The notes under the pieces: generated by a model | Databases searched by the model: none | What the model was told of the DNA's origin: nothing | Seen by the model: the letters and a program-made list of their open reading frames with translations, nothing else | DNA from: an uncultured Dehalococcoidia bacterium | GTDB taxonomy: Bacteria; Chloroflexota; Dehalococcoidia; Lucifugimonadales; UBA1123 | Direction of reading: 5' to 3' | DNA: 64,000 bases | Assembly: GCA_951812505.1 (NCBI GenBank) | Contig: CATOSI010000002.1 | Location: 1-64,000, forward strand | Shown here: positions 44,170 to 53,607 of the stretch, one piece after another | Layout of the letters: the number at the start of each line of letters is the position of its first letter | How positions within the stretch are numbered: position 1 is the stretch's first letter | Made by a program: the position numbers and the translations under genes

Positions 44170-45051
44170 ATGACCACCCAGACCGAGATCCAGATTATAG
44201 ACAAGCATAACGCCAGCCGGAAGATGGAGAACCTACGCGCCATCCTGCGAGATATGGACGGCGTGATCGTGGCATACTCCGGCGGGGTGGACAGCGCGTT
44301 TCTGGCGGCTGCGGCGCACCAGACGCTGGGCGATAAAGCGCTCGCAGTCACCGCGAAGTCTCCGAGTCTCGCACCCTCCGAACTACGCGATGCAATAGAG
44401 CTCGCCGAGCATATCGGTCTGAATCATAGGGTCATAGAGACACACGAGGTCGAGCGCGAAGACTACTCGCAGAACAACCCGAACCGCTGCTTCTTCTGCA
44501 AAGACGAACTCTACACTTACCTCGCCGGGTACGCTGAAGACGAGGGCTACGAACACATCGCCAACGGCACCAACACGGACGACCTTGGCGACTTCCGCCC
44601 CGGCCTCAACGCGGCCAAGCAGTACGGCGTCCGCAGCCCGATGGTGGAAGCGGACCTGTCGAAGGCCGAGATCCGCACGCTGTCGCGCGAGATGGACCTG
44701 CCCACATGGGACAAGCCAGCCCAGGCTTGCCTCTCCTCCCGCATTCCTTACGGCACGACCGTCACCGTCGAGGCTCTGACGCGCATTGCCCAGGCCGAGG
44801 AGTATCTGCACGAAGAGATAGGTATTCGCCAGCTTAGGGTGCGGCACCACGACACCATAGCCCGCATCGAGGTCGAAACCGCCGACTTCCTCACGCTCAC
44901 GGAAGAGAGTACCCGCGAGAAGGTCACTTCTTACTTCCGCTCGATAGGCTACTCGTACGTCACCCTCGACCTGGAAGGCTTCCGCTCCGGCAGCCTGAAC
45001 GAGGTGCTTGCAGGTCTGCGCAACAAGAAGAGTGCGACCGGCGCGAGTTAG
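44170..45051 (+). CDS. larE: LarE-like ATP-dependent sulfur transferase
   Basis: PP-loop enzyme (293 residues) of the pathway that makes the nickel-pincer cofactor of lactate racemase-like enzymes. ATP loop at residues 37-42 (VAYSGGVDSAF). Conserved Cys187 (PAQACLSS), the sacrificial sulfur donor of Lactobacillus LarE, is present with Cys107 and Cys110 (NRCFFCKDEL), the three-cysteine pattern linked to a [4Fe-4S] cluster in other LarE forms. DTDDLGDFRPG-type motif (GTNTDDLGDF) fits. No larA, larB or larC in the window, so the client is elsewhere or different. Ribosome site GGAG, ATG 44170. Confidence 0.88.
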   Translation: MTTQTEIQIIDKHNASRKMENLRAILRDMDGVIVAYSGGVDSAFLAAAAHQTLGDKALAVTAKSPSLAPSELRDAIELAEHIGLNHRVIETHEVEREDYSQNNPNRCFFCKDELYTYLAGYAEDEGYEHIANGTNTDDLGDFRPGLNAAKQYGVRSPMVEADLSKAEIRTLSREMDLPTWDKPAQACLSSRIPYGTTVTVEALTRIAQAEEYLHEEIGIRQLRVRHHDTIARIEVETADFLTLTEESTREKVTSYFRSIGYSYVTLDLEGFRSGSLNEVLAGLRNKKSATGAS

Positions 45052-45767
45052 CGGCGGAAGCTTATTCGCTTGAACGACTCCGAGTAGAGCATACCCTTGC
45101 CCACCGAACGACCTCTGCGCCATTCCTTCATTCTGGGCAGCAGTTCCTCGTAAGGCCGCCCGCCGGTCTGGGTCGTGTGTTCGGCCAAAGCCTTGACTGC
45201 AATCTCCATGTGATCGGTCACGTCAACGAAGATGTCCGGGTCGGGATGTCCCATTATCCACACCTCCGCTACCTTGTGCGGCTCAAACCCCTCGTCCAGC
45301 AATTCGGGGAAGGTCATGTGGTCTCGGGCGGTCGGGAAGACCGCCGCGAGCGCCGCCTCTCCGGCAGCCATGTGGTCCGGGTGTCCCACACCCCAGCCGC
45401 CGTCCAGGACTCTCATCGGGTACTGGCATATCACCACATCCGGCTTGTGCCTGCGAATCTCACGGGCAATGTCTCGTCTTACTTCCAGCGTCGGTTGAAG
45501 GTAGCTGTCCGGGTAGTCCAGGAAAGACACGTCTTTCAGGCCAAGTACCCTGCCCGCCTCGATCTGCTCCACCTTACGAATCTTGGATAGTTCCTTCTCC
45601 GTGATTTCACGGTCCGCGCTGCCCTTGCTGCCGTCGGTGCAGAGGACGTAGGTCATGTCCCATCCCTCGGCACACAGCTTGGCCACCGTGCCGGAGCATC
45701 CGTACTCGGCGTCGTCGGCATGCGCGATCACAACCATTCCGCTGGAATATTCTTGTTCTTCCGACAT
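45048..45767 (-). CDS. PIG-L family deacetylase
   Basis: Zn-dependent N-acetylglucosaminyl/LmbE-like deacetylase of 239 residues. Zn ligands in AHADDAEYGCSGT (His16, Asp19; the usual HPDD reads HADD here), and HPDH region VGHPDHMAAGEAAL. Substrates in this family include GlcNAc-inositol and bacillithiol precursors. ATG 45767 with AGGAG; a TTG three bases upstream is unlikely. It ends convergently with larE (four-base overlap). Confidence 0.87.
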   Translation of the reverse strand: MSEEQEYSSGMVVIAHADDAEYGCSGTVAKLCAEGWDMTYVLCTDGSKGSADREITEKELSKIRKVEQIEAGRVLGLKDVSFLDYPDSYLQPTLEVRRDIAREIRRHKPDVVICQYPMRVLDGGWGVGHPDHMAAGEAALAAVFPTARDHMTFPELLDEGFEPHKVAEVWIMGHPDPDIFVDVTDHMEIAVKALAEHTTQTGGRPYEELLPRMKEWRRGRSVGKGMLYSESFKRISFRR

Positions 45768-45819
45768 CAAATCTCCTCATGTCTCGAATCAATTAACGTC
45801 AACTTTCAATTGTAGCATT

Positions 45820-47334
45820 TCAGCCGGAGGGAATCTGCGCAACCACCCTGAACCCGAATGAACTCGTGAGCGCGTCGCTTGCGTGCTGAACGGCGTCCAT
45901 CAGGGGCGCGGGATAAACACCCAACACGACCATGCCCACAAGCAGAACTCCCAAGATCCCGACCGTCAATCGCGGCAGCCTGATTGCGCTGCCGTCTATC
46001 GGCTCCTCTATATACATCTGCCTCAGGATCTGGAGGTAGTAGTACAGCGAAATGAGGCTGGTGAAAATCGCGAGCCCGGCCAACCACAGGAGTCCCTGCA
46101 CCGCCGCCGCGTTGAACAGGTAGAACTTGCTCACGAACCCGGCGAATATCGGCAGACCCGCCAGCGACAGTACAGATGCCGACATCACCATGGCGAGATA
46201 CGGCGACCTGCGCGCCGCTCCTGCCAGTCCCGGAATATCGTCTCGTCCCGTGGCGTTGTAGAATGCGGCAATTGCCAGGAACGCGGCCAGATTGGTAACT
46301 CCGTAGGCGACGATATGGAGCATCAGTCCGTTGGAGGCGAGGTGCGAGATCTGCGTCCCTACTCTCCCATCGGGTCCGACTGCCGCGAGCGCGGCGACTC
46401 CCATCATCAGGTATCCCACGTGGCCCACGCTGGAGTACGCCAAAAGCCTCTTCAGGTTAGTCTGCGCCAGCGCGACCAGGTTGCCCAGCGTCATAGTCAG
46501 AGCGGCCATTATCACGAGTATCATCTGCCACTCATCCGCGACAGGCATGAGCGCCTGGGTGAACAACCTGAGTATCAGCGCGAACGCGGCGGCCTTGGAC
46601 GCAACGGCCAGGTATCCTGTTATCGGAATCGGGGCGGCTTCATAGGCGTCCGGCGCCCACATGTGGAACGGGACCGCGGCCACCTTGAATCCGAGTCCCG
46701 CGATTATGAGCACGAGTCCGACCACGACTCCAGGACTCAGACTGCCCGCCGCCGCAAGCGTCTCGGAAATGCCGTCGAAGCGCGTGGTTCCGAGCAGTCC
46801 GTATATCTGGCTTATGCCGTAGAGAAGCAGCGCCGAGGACACCGCACCAAGAAGTATGTACTTGGCGCCGCCCTCGTTGGACTTGGGATTGTACCTGTCG
46901 AATGAGACGAGCACGTAGAGTCCGAAGCTCAGTAGTTCGAGGGAGATATACGCGGTCAGCAGTTCACCGGACGCAGCCATCAGCATCATCCCGACGATGG
47001 TGAAAATCAGTATGCCGTAATACTCGCCCGCGTAACTGAGGTTCCGACGAACGTACTCCACGGACGACAGCACGACAACCACACCCATGACCAGGAACAC
47101 TGCCTTGAACAGCAGCGAATACCCGTCAACGACCACGAGGCCGTCGTAGAGGCTGTCCTCTATGTTCCACTGGTAGATGAGTGTTACGGCCAGAATGAGT
47201 GACAGACCTGCGGCTGCGGCATATCCAAGCAGATGCTTGCGGTCCTCACGAAGGAAGAAGTCCAGCGTCAGCACAAGGAACGCCAGGCCGGTCACCATGA
47301 ATTCGGGCGCGAGTAGCAGGAAGTTATTGTTCAT
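45820..47334 (-). CDS. nuoN: NADH-quinone oxidoreductase subunit N
   Basis: Antiporter-like membrane subunit of complex I, 504 residues and about 14 helices. Characteristic AVPFHMWAPDAYEAAPIPIT and LLAYSSVGHVGYLMMG motifs with the pump lysine region. Last gene of the leftward nuo run; its ATG overlaps the nuoM stop (ATGA). Length agrees with the family. Confidence 0.95.
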   Translation of the reverse strand: MNNNFLLLAPEFMVTGLAFLVLTLDFFLREDRKHLLGYAAAAGLSLILAVTLIYQWNIEDSLYDGLVVVDGYSLLFKAVFLVMGVVVVLSSVEYVRRNLSYAGEYYGILIFTIVGMMLMAASGELLTAYISLELLSFGLYVLVSFDRYNPKSNEGGAKYILLGAVSSALLLYGISQIYGLLGTTRFDGISETLAAAGSLSPGVVVGLVLIIAGLGFKVAAVPFHMWAPDAYEAAPIPITGYLAVASKAAAFALILRLFTQALMPVADEWQMILVIMAALTMTLGNLVALAQTNLKRLLAYSSVGHVGYLMMGVAALAAVGPDGRVGTQISHLASNGLMLHIVAYGVTNLAAFLAIAAFYNATGRDDIPGLAGAARRSPYLAMVMSASVLSLAGLPIFAGFVSKFYLFNAAAVQGLLWLAGLAIFTSLISLYYYLQILRQMYIEEPIDGSAIRLPRLTVGILGVLLVGMVVLGVYPAPLMDAVQHASDALTSSFGFRVVAQIPSG

Positions 47335-48857
47335 CCCACCTCCCCGAATCGCGCGAGCAAGTCAGATACGCCGCTCTCAATCACACGTATGAACGGGAAC
47401 GGGAACAGACCGACCAGCAGAATGAATCCCGCCAGCACCAGCATCGAGGACTTCTCACGCAGACTGGCGTCTGTCTGGTCTTCCCAGCGCTCTCCCAGGG
47501 GTCCGAAGAACACCCTGGCCATGAGCCTGAGAATGTAAATCGCCGTTATAGCCGCACCGATTATTCCAAGTATGCCGAGAACGGGATATGTCTGGAACAG
47601 ACCGAGGAACACGAGCAGCTCCGCCACAAAACCGCTGAGTCCGGGCAGACCAAGCGACGCCATCCCCGCGACGGCAAACAGCGTGGCGGTGAATCCCATT
47701 CGCTTGGCGAGTCCGTTCAGCGTTCCAATGTCGCGTGTGTGTGTCTTTTCGTAGATGACTCCAACGGCGGCGAAGAAAAGGGCGGTCATTACGCCGTGGC
47801 TGAACATCTGGAGCACTGCGCCGCTGAGACCGAGAGGGTGGAGCGTGGCTATTCCCATCAGCACGTAGCCCATGTGACTGACGCTCGAATAGCCGATCAC
47901 ATATTTGAGATCCGTCTGCCCCATAGCGGACCACGCGCCATATATCACGTTCACCGTTCCCAGCGCAATCAGCGCGGGCATCCAGAATTCGGCGCCCTCC
48001 GGCATAAGCGTCATGCCCATTCTAATGACGCCGAATGCGCCCAGCTTCATCAGTACGCCGGCGTGGACCATGCTCACCGCGGTCGGCGCGGCTACGTGTC
48101 CGTCCGGCGACCATGTGTGAAACGGCCAAAGTCCGGCCAGAACTCCGAACCCGACAACTAGGAATGGGAAGAAGACGCGCTGGAATCCCTCAGAGAATGT
48201 CGCGTCCTGCAGAGCGATGAGGTCGAACGTTCCCAGATCGGCCTCGACGAATATAGCGAGAATCGCGATCCAGATAAGCACGCTTCCCGCAACGAGATAG
48301 AGCATCAGCTTCATCGCACCGTACTCTTTGGTGCGAATGAAGGTCGGGAACCTGGAACTGCTCCCCCACACGCCGATGAGCAGATACATCGGCATCACCG
48401 CGAGTTCGTAGAAGAAAAAGAAGAAGAACATATCCAGCGTCACGAACACGCCGAACACGCCGGCGAGCAGCAGCAGATATAGTACGAAGAACTCCTTGGC
48501 GCGGTCGTCTATGCCCCAAGAGACCAGGACGCCAGTGAACAGCACGATCCCGGTCAGCAGCACCATAAGCGCGGAGATACCGTCAATCCCAAGTCGGAGA
48601 GTGATTCCGCTGTCGCCCATCGGCCAGGGCCCGGGGATCTCCAGCCACTTCCATATTCGCGCGAACTGCATTCCCCCCGCAGAGTGGTCGTATGCGAAAA
48701 ACACGTAGAACGACAGCAGCATCGTCACAAGCGCGACCGCCAGTGAGAAACGTCGCACCGCGAGAACGTTGGACCCTGGTATCAGGATAAGCAGGCCCGC
48801 GCCCGCCATAGGGAGGGCGACAATCAGCAGTAGCGCATATGAGTCGAGTCCATTCAT
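47331..48857 (-). CDS. nuoM: NADH-quinone oxidoreductase subunit M
   Basis: Proton-pumping antiporter-like subunit of about 508 residues. ELAVMPMYLLIGVWG (conserved Glu), PFHTWSPDGHVAAPTAVSMV and YSSVSHMGYVLMGIATL are standard. I start at ATG 48857 (MNGLDSY), one base after the nuoL stop; a TTG 15 bases earlier is possible. Part of the nuo operon. Confidence 0.95.
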   Translation of the reverse strand: MNGLDSYALLLIVALPMAGAGLLILIPGSNVLAVRRFSLAVALVTMLLSFYVFFAYDHSAGGMQFARIWKWLEIPGPWPMGDSGITLRLGIDGISALMVLLTGIVLFTGVLVSWGIDDRAKEFFVLYLLLLAGVFGVFVTLDMFFFFFFYELAVMPMYLLIGVWGSSSRFPTFIRTKEYGAMKLMLYLVAGSVLIWIAILAIFVEADLGTFDLIALQDATFSEGFQRVFFPFLVVGFGVLAGLWPFHTWSPDGHVAAPTAVSMVHAGVLMKLGAFGVIRMGMTLMPEGAEFWMPALIALGTVNVIYGAWSAMGQTDLKYVIGYSSVSHMGYVLMGIATLHPLGLSGAVLQMFSHGVMTALFFAAVGVIYEKTHTRDIGTLNGLAKRMGFTATLFAVAGMASLGLPGLSGFVAELLVFLGLFQTYPVLGILGIIGAAITAIYILRLMARVFFGPLGERWEDQTDASLREKSSMLVLAGFILLVGLFPFPFIRVIESGVSDLLARFGEVG

Positions 48858-48858
48858 G

Positions 48859-50748
48859 TCACGCCAGAACAACCCACCAGATCAACGCCAGTACCACCAC
48901 CCCCGCCGCCATCGCCATTCCGTAGTTGTAGATTCTTCCCGTTTGCACGAATCTCATCCGCAGTCCAGAGAGTTTGACCATATCCGCCGGTCCGTCAACT
49001 CCCACATCATTCACCACGGCCCTGTCGAACACCGCGACGAATCGGGCGAGCGCAAGCGCGACCTTGTCAATTACCCATTGATACGCTTCGTCCACGCAGT
49101 ACTTGTTGACCAGCATCCTGTGAATCAGAGCGAACCGTACCGATATGTCCGTGGCGGACAGACTTCCCCGGACATAGGTCATCCAGCCCACCAATATGCC
49201 CGCTCCGGCCAGCAGTACAGACGCCAGACTGAGCCACAAGACTAGATGAAATTCGCCTTTACCTTCAATAAAGGCGGCGAATCCGTGATAGCCTTCCCAC
49301 AGACCGAAGGCCAGCAGTCCTACGAGTACGGCGAACGGCGCGAGCAGCAGCAGAGGTACGGTCATCGAGGCAGGAGACTCGTGAACACCGGAGTGATCAG
49401 CCTTTGGCTGTCCCAGGAAGGCCACAAACGTGACTCGGGCCATGTAGAGCGCGCTCAGAGCCACTCCAGCTAGCGCGAGTACTATATAGATCGGCGGAAG
49501 GTGTTCCAGAACGTGCAGCAGAACCTCGTCCTTGGTGAAGAATCCAGCCAGTGGGATCACACCTGCCAGCGACGCCGCTCCTAAGATGAAAGTCCATCCC
49601 GTTATAGGCATACGTGTCAGCAGGCCGCCCATCTTGCGGATATCCGTCTCCTCATCCATCGCGTGCATGACGCTTCCGGCTCCGAGGAACAGCATCGCCT
49701 TCGACACCCCGTGCGCCACCAGGTGGAACAACGCCACCCCTACCCCACCCGATCCCAGCGCGAGCATCATCAGTCCCAGGTGACTGACGGTCGAGTAGGC
49801 CAGCACACGTTTGATGTCCGTAACGACGAGCGCAATCGTTCCGGCGAATATGAAAGTAAAAAGGCCAACTGAGGCGACAACGAGAAGAACCGTGTGATCC
49901 AACTCGAACAAAGGCATGAGTCTTGCGACCAGGTACACTCCGGCGGCGACCATAGTCGCGGCGTGGATCAGCGCGCTAACGGGAGTCGGGCCCTCCATAG
50001 CATCAGGCAGCCACACATGCAGCGGGAACTGCGCCGACTTCCCCATCGCACCCATGAAAATCAGCAGGGTCGAGGCCGTCAGCGTCGCATCCGAAATCCC
50101 GCCGTTCTGGGCGATGTGGATTATGGTGGATATGTCGAACGTACCGGTGGCCCGGAACAGCAGGATGATTCCGATCAGCAGTCCGACGTCGCCTATGCGA
50201 GTCGTTACGAAGGCCTTCTTTGCGGCCTCGGCAGCCGAACGCCGCTCGTACCAGAACCCTATCAGAAGGTACGAGCCCAGTCCCACGAGTTCCCAGGCTA
50301 TGTACAGAAACAGAAGGTTGTCCGCCAGCACCAGGGCCAGCATCGCGGCCACAAAGAGGGAGTGGAAAGAGTAGTAGCGTCCCAAGCCGGGGTCGAAATG
50401 CCCCTCGTGCTTCATGTACCCGAGCGAATAGACCTGCACCAGCAACGCCACGAACGTCACCAGTCCGAGCATCGTCACCGAAATCTCGTCTATCGCAGCT
50501 CCCCAGCCTATGGTCGTATCGCCGATTCTGAGCCAGTCTATGCCATAGGACACGGCTCCTTCGTTCAACAGGCCGGCCAGAACGAACCAGAACAGCACGA
50601 ATCCGAGCAGAATAGCGACTAGGGACACGAACGCTCCCTGCAATGGCAGAAATCGTCTGAATGGCAGGACGATGAAGAACGCAACCGCGCTCAGCGCGGG
50701 TATGAGCCATGCCCAGTTTGTCCCTATGTGTTCGGTCATTGGAATCAT
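48859..50748 (-). CDS. nuoL: NADH-quinone oxidoreductase subunit L
   Basis: Largest antiporter-like subunit, 629 residues, about 16 helices. Evidence: IAWELVGLGSYLLIGFWYER, PLHVWLPDAMEGPTPVSALI and AYSTVSHLGLMMLALG, plus the long C-terminal lateral helix region. The ATG at 50748 lacks a strong ribosome site and a second ATG is at 50739. It follows nuoK after a 100-base gap, the only notable gap of the operon. Confidence 0.95.
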   Translation of the reverse strand: MIPMTEHIGTNWAWLIPALSAVAFFIVLPFRRFLPLQGAFVSLVAILLGFVLFWFVLAGLLNEGAVSYGIDWLRIGDTTIGWGAAIDEISVTMLGLVTFVALLVQVYSLGYMKHEGHFDPGLGRYYSFHSLFVAAMLALVLADNLLFLYIAWELVGLGSYLLIGFWYERRSAAEAAKKAFVTTRIGDVGLLIGIILLFRATGTFDISTIIHIAQNGGISDATLTASTLLIFMGAMGKSAQFPLHVWLPDAMEGPTPVSALIHAATMVAAGVYLVARLMPLFELDHTVLLVVASVGLFTFIFAGTIALVVTDIKRVLAYSTVSHLGLMMLALGSGGVGVALFHLVAHGVSKAMLFLGAGSVMHAMDEETDIRKMGGLLTRMPITGWTFILGAASLAGVIPLAGFFTKDEVLLHVLEHLPPIYIVLALAGVALSALYMARVTFVAFLGQPKADHSGVHESPASMTVPLLLLAPFAVLVGLLAFGLWEGYHGFAAFIEGKGEFHLVLWLSLASVLLAGAGILVGWMTYVRGSLSATDISVRFALIHRMLVNKYCVDEAYQWVIDKVALALARFVAVFDRAVVNDVGVDGPADMVKLSGLRMRFVQTGRIYNYGMAMAAGVVVLALIWWVVLA

Positions 50749-50848
50749 GTTCAGACTGGTCCGAGGTTCCAGCGCAGGTCTTGCCTGACCCGCTGGCGAT
50801 GTAATCGGCAGAGAGTCCTTCTCTCCAGCTTACGCTGAGATTCTCCAG

Positions 50849-51166
50849 CTACCACTTCAGAGTATCAATCCGGTCAACGTTCACCGAACTCCGGTTGCGG
50901 TACAGCCTGAGAATGATGGCTATTGCAAGAGCGAGTTCGGCGGCTGCTATCGTTATGACGAATATCACCAGCACCTGTCCCAGCGCCCTCTGTGCCTCTC
51001 CGAAGTCAACGAACGCTGCGAAACCTATCAGGTTGATATTGACCGCATTCAGCATAAGCTCAATTGACATAAGAATGAGAACGGCGCTGCGACGCGCTAG
51101 CACACCGTACAGACCGATGGAAAAGAGCGCGGCGGCAAGTATCTGGAGATGCGCCAGTTCTATCAA
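50849..51166 (-). CDS. nuoK: NADH-quinone oxidoreductase subunit K
   Basis: Three-helix subunit of 105 residues. The conserved Glu in ILMSIELMLNAVNINLIGFA and the second in AAAELALAIAIILRLYR are present. Its start overlaps the nuoJ stop by four bases. Typical length. Confidence 0.95.
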   Translation of the reverse strand: MIELAHLQILAAALFSIGLYGVLARRSAVLILMSIELMLNAVNINLIGFAAFVDFGEAQRALGQVLVIFVITIAAAELALAIAIILRLYRNRSSVNVDRIDTLKW

Positions 51167-51663
51167 TCGCGCCCTCCGACGGTTCGCACCAGCACTATCG
51201 AGCCGATGAGAGCGACCAGCAGTACAAGGGACGCCACCTCGAACGGAACGGCCCAGTCAGTAAAGAGGCTTTCACCGAGCGCCGCAAACCCAACAGACTT
51301 CCGCTCCGCGGTGGTACGAACTGCGGTCGTTACTACAGACGCGGTGAGCAGAGCGAATACACCAATTGCTATAACCGCCGCCAGGGGCCACTGGCGATGG
51401 TCGGTAAGGTTCTCGAAGTCCTGAATCCGGGTCAGCATCAGCGAGAACAGTACGACTATCACGACTGCTCCGCCGTAGATCAACACCTGGACCAGCGCGA
51501 GGAACTCCGCGAACATCAGCAGGAACACTCCCGCCACTCCCAGCATCGAGGCCAGCAGAGCGAAAGCCGCATACACTATATTTCGCGTAAACACCACGCC
51601 CAGCGCCCCCGCAATAACAAGCGCGGCAGCTAAGTAGAAGAAGACAAGGGACGGGGAAATCAT
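51163..51663 (-). CDS. nuoJ: NADH-quinone oxidoreductase subunit J
   Basis: Five-helix membrane subunit, 166 residues. AEFLALVQVLIYGGAVVIVV with the pi-bulge Tyr region is the hallmark. It begins 20 bases after nuoI in the leftward operon. Confidence 0.93.
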   Translation of the reverse strand: MISPSLVFFYLAAALVIAGALGVVFTRNIVYAAFALLASMLGVAGVFLLMFAEFLALVQVLIYGGAVVIVVLFSLMLTRIQDFENLTDHRQWPLAAVIAIGVFALLTASVVTTAVRTTAERKSVGFAALGESLFTDWAVPFEVASLVLLVALIGSIVLVRTVGGRD

Positions 51664-51682
51664 CAGCGGTTAGGGTCGCTAT

Positions 51683-52231
51683 TCAAGTTGTCGGGTTCGG
51701 AGTCTCTTGGGTGGTTTTCCTGGGACGCTCCTCTTTCTTGACGGGCACTCCGCTGTTCTTCCGAGGATTGGTAGGCTGCCATCCAGTCTCGGACTGGAAG
51801 CGTTTGCCCATGTCGAGGAGCATATCCAGGTCAACCCGGTTGCCGTTTCGCTCGTACTTGCTCAGTTCGTGTTCGTGGCTCATCTCTATCGCGTCGAAGT
51901 TGCACACGTCCACGCATATGCCGCACAGAATACACCGGCCAAGATTTATCTCAAAGGTTTCGATAATCTTGCGCCGGCGACTCGTTTCCTCTTTGTATTT
52001 CAGATTGTCGGTCATCTGCGCGCTCATACACTGCGTCGGACACGCGCGCACGCAGACCATGCAACCCGTACAGTACGGCTCTGGAACGTCACCATCCCAC
52101 AGCAGCGCCGGGAAGCCCATATATCTAGGGGCAACCTGGTGCCGCTCCTGCGGGTCAGGATATTGGTCTGTTACAGGCTTGCGAAACGCTGTCTTCAGCG
52201 TTACCGCCAGTCCTTCTAGGAATCCTATCAT
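51683..52231 (-). CDS. nuoI: NADH-quinone oxidoreductase subunit I
   Basis: Ferredoxin-like subunit of 182 residues holding clusters N6a and N6b. Two 4Cys motifs: Cys54, 57, 60, 64 (CTGCMVCVRAC) and Cys100, 103, 106, 110 (CILCGICVDVC). An acidic/charged C-terminal tail (KKEERPRKTTQ) extends past the usual end. Its ATG overlaps the stop of a small coiled-coil gene, not of nuoH. Confidence 0.95.
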   Translation of the reverse strand: MIGFLEGLAVTLKTAFRKPVTDQYPDPQERHQVAPRYMGFPALLWDGDVPEPYCTGCMVCVRACPTQCMSAQMTDNLKYKEETSRRRKIIETFEINLGRCILCGICVDVCNFDAIEMSHEHELSKYERNGNRVDLDMLLDMGKRFQSETGWQPTNPRKNSGVPVKKEERPRKTTQETPNPTT

Positions 52232-52476
52232 TGCTTTACCAGTTGCAATACAAGGCTAACCACGGCTGTTATCAATCCGCCGCCGCCAATTGCGATCAGC
52301 GTTATAAGCAACTTATGAACATCGTCGAGTCTCTTGCTCATTTGATCTTGGGTGCCTTCGACACGGCTTACACGCCCGTTCAGGTTATCCACCTTGTTTT
52401 CGACGCGCTCAACACGCCCATTTAGGTCGTCTATTTTGTTTTCTATCCGGGCAGTCCGGTCTTCGGTCGCCACCAC
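52228..52476 (-). CDS. Small coiled-coil membrane protein inserted in nuo operon
   Basis: 82 residues: a heptad-repeat coiled coil with near-identical steps (IENKIDDLNGRVERVE, then VENKVDNLNGRVSRVE) and one C-terminal helix (LITLIAIGGGGLITAVVSLV). It resembles XhlA/Bdr-like tail-anchored proteins. GTG start with AAGGAG six bases upstream. It lies between nuoH and nuoI, overlapping nuoI by four bases, so it is co-translated with complex I subunits. Its role, perhaps assembly or a foreign insertion, is unknown. Confidence 0.7.
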   Translation of the reverse strand: MVATEDRTARIENKIDDLNGRVERVENKVDNLNGRVSRVEGTQDQMSKRLDDVHKLLITLIAIGGGGLITAVVSLVLQLVKQ

Positions 52477-52491
52477 ATTGTTCTCCTTAGC

Positions 52492-53607
52492 CTATCTTCG
52501 AAGGCTACTGGCCGAGTACACGGTGACCGTGTTGCGCTCGGTCTTCGCGCGAGGCCCTCGGAAGATGACATAGACCGTTCCTACCAATAATACCAGAGAC
52601 AGGACGGTTAGTATCCAGAGCGGCCATCCGTAGAACAAGACGACCCCGGTGACGACTATATTCAGGAACGATAGTGGAACGAGCATCTTCCAGCCGAAGG
52701 ACATCAACTGGTCTATCCGAAGTCTCGGGTAAGTCCCGCGTATCCAGAATATGACCCATATCACCAGCGCGGTCTTGACCATGAACCAAACCACCGACAA
52801 CGTCGAATGCGCGACTCCGTCCAGCGGCATGGCGGGCCACCGCCAGCCGCCGAGGAACAGCAGCACGGTAAGCGCGGCAACGGTGAACGTATTCAGATAC
52901 TCGGCGAGGAAGAACGCCGCCCAATGGGCGCCGCTGTACTCGACGAACGGGCCTCCAACGACCTCAGACTCGGCGTGGTGTATGTCGAAAGGGGTCCGGC
53001 CAAGCTCGGCAAGCCCGGCTGTCAGGAACAGGAACAGTCCCAGCGGCTGAACGAGCGCGTATCCAAAGTTCGCCTGTCCGTCAACGACAACGGTGAGATT
53101 CAGAGACTGCGCCAGCATTGCCACGCCCAGTATCGCCATGATGAACGGTATCTCGTAGCTCACGAGCTGGCCCGCCGCGCGCAGACCTCCCAGGATCGCG
53201 TACTTGTTCGCCGATCCCCAGCCCGCCATGATCAGTCCCATCACCGATAGCACCGAAATGGCGGTTATGTAGAAAAGCCCCAGGTCGAGATTCCGCAATA
53301 CCAGGTCACGAGCGACCGGCAGCGTCACCCACAGCATCAGAGACGGGATGAAGACCGCGACAGGCGCTATCCAGTAGATTCGCCTGTCCGCCCAGGACGG
53401 CAGGATATCTTCCTTGGTAAACAGCTTTATGCCGTCGGCTATGGGCTGAAGTGTCCCGTGAAATCCGACTCGCATAGGCCCCATCCGCATCTGGATTCTC
53501 GCCAGAGCCTTTCGCTCGGCCCAGGTCAGCACCAGTACGATGAGAGACAGGAAAGTCAGCAGCGCAACACCGCCGAGCGCGTAGAGAGCTACCTGCGAAA
53601 GGCTCAC
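52492..53607 (-). CDS. nuoH: NADH-quinone oxidoreductase subunit H
   Basis: Quinone-site membrane subunit of 371 residues. ERKALARIQMRMGPMRVGFH (first conserved loop), TAGLAELGRTPFDIHHAESE (quinone-channel loop, with EVVGG next) and WIRGTYPRLRIDQLMSFGWK are classic. GTG start overlapping the nuoD stop (GTGA). Confidence 0.95.
   Translation of the reverse strand: MSLSQVALYALGGVALLTFLSLIVLVLTWAERKALARIQMRMGPMRVGFHGTLQPIADGIKLFTKEDILPSWADRRIYWIAPVAVFIPSLMLWVTLPVARDLVLRNLDLGLFYITAISVLSVMGLIMAGWGSANKYAILGGLRAAGQLVSYEIPFIMAILGVAMLAQSLNLTVVVDGQANFGYALVQPLGLFLFLTAGLAELGRTPFDIHHAESEVVGGPFVEYSGAHWAAFFLAEYLNTFTVAALTVLLFLGGWRWPAMPLDGVAHSTLSVVWFMVKTALVIWVIFWIRGTYPRLRIDQLMSFGWKMLVPLSFLNIVVTGVVLFYGWPLWILTVLSLVLLVGTVYVIFRGPRAKTERNTVTVYSASSLRR

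Noticed and set aside
45883..46905. 340-residue plus-strand frame opposite nuoN
   Set aside because: Arg/His-rich antisense frame over a conserved complex I gene.
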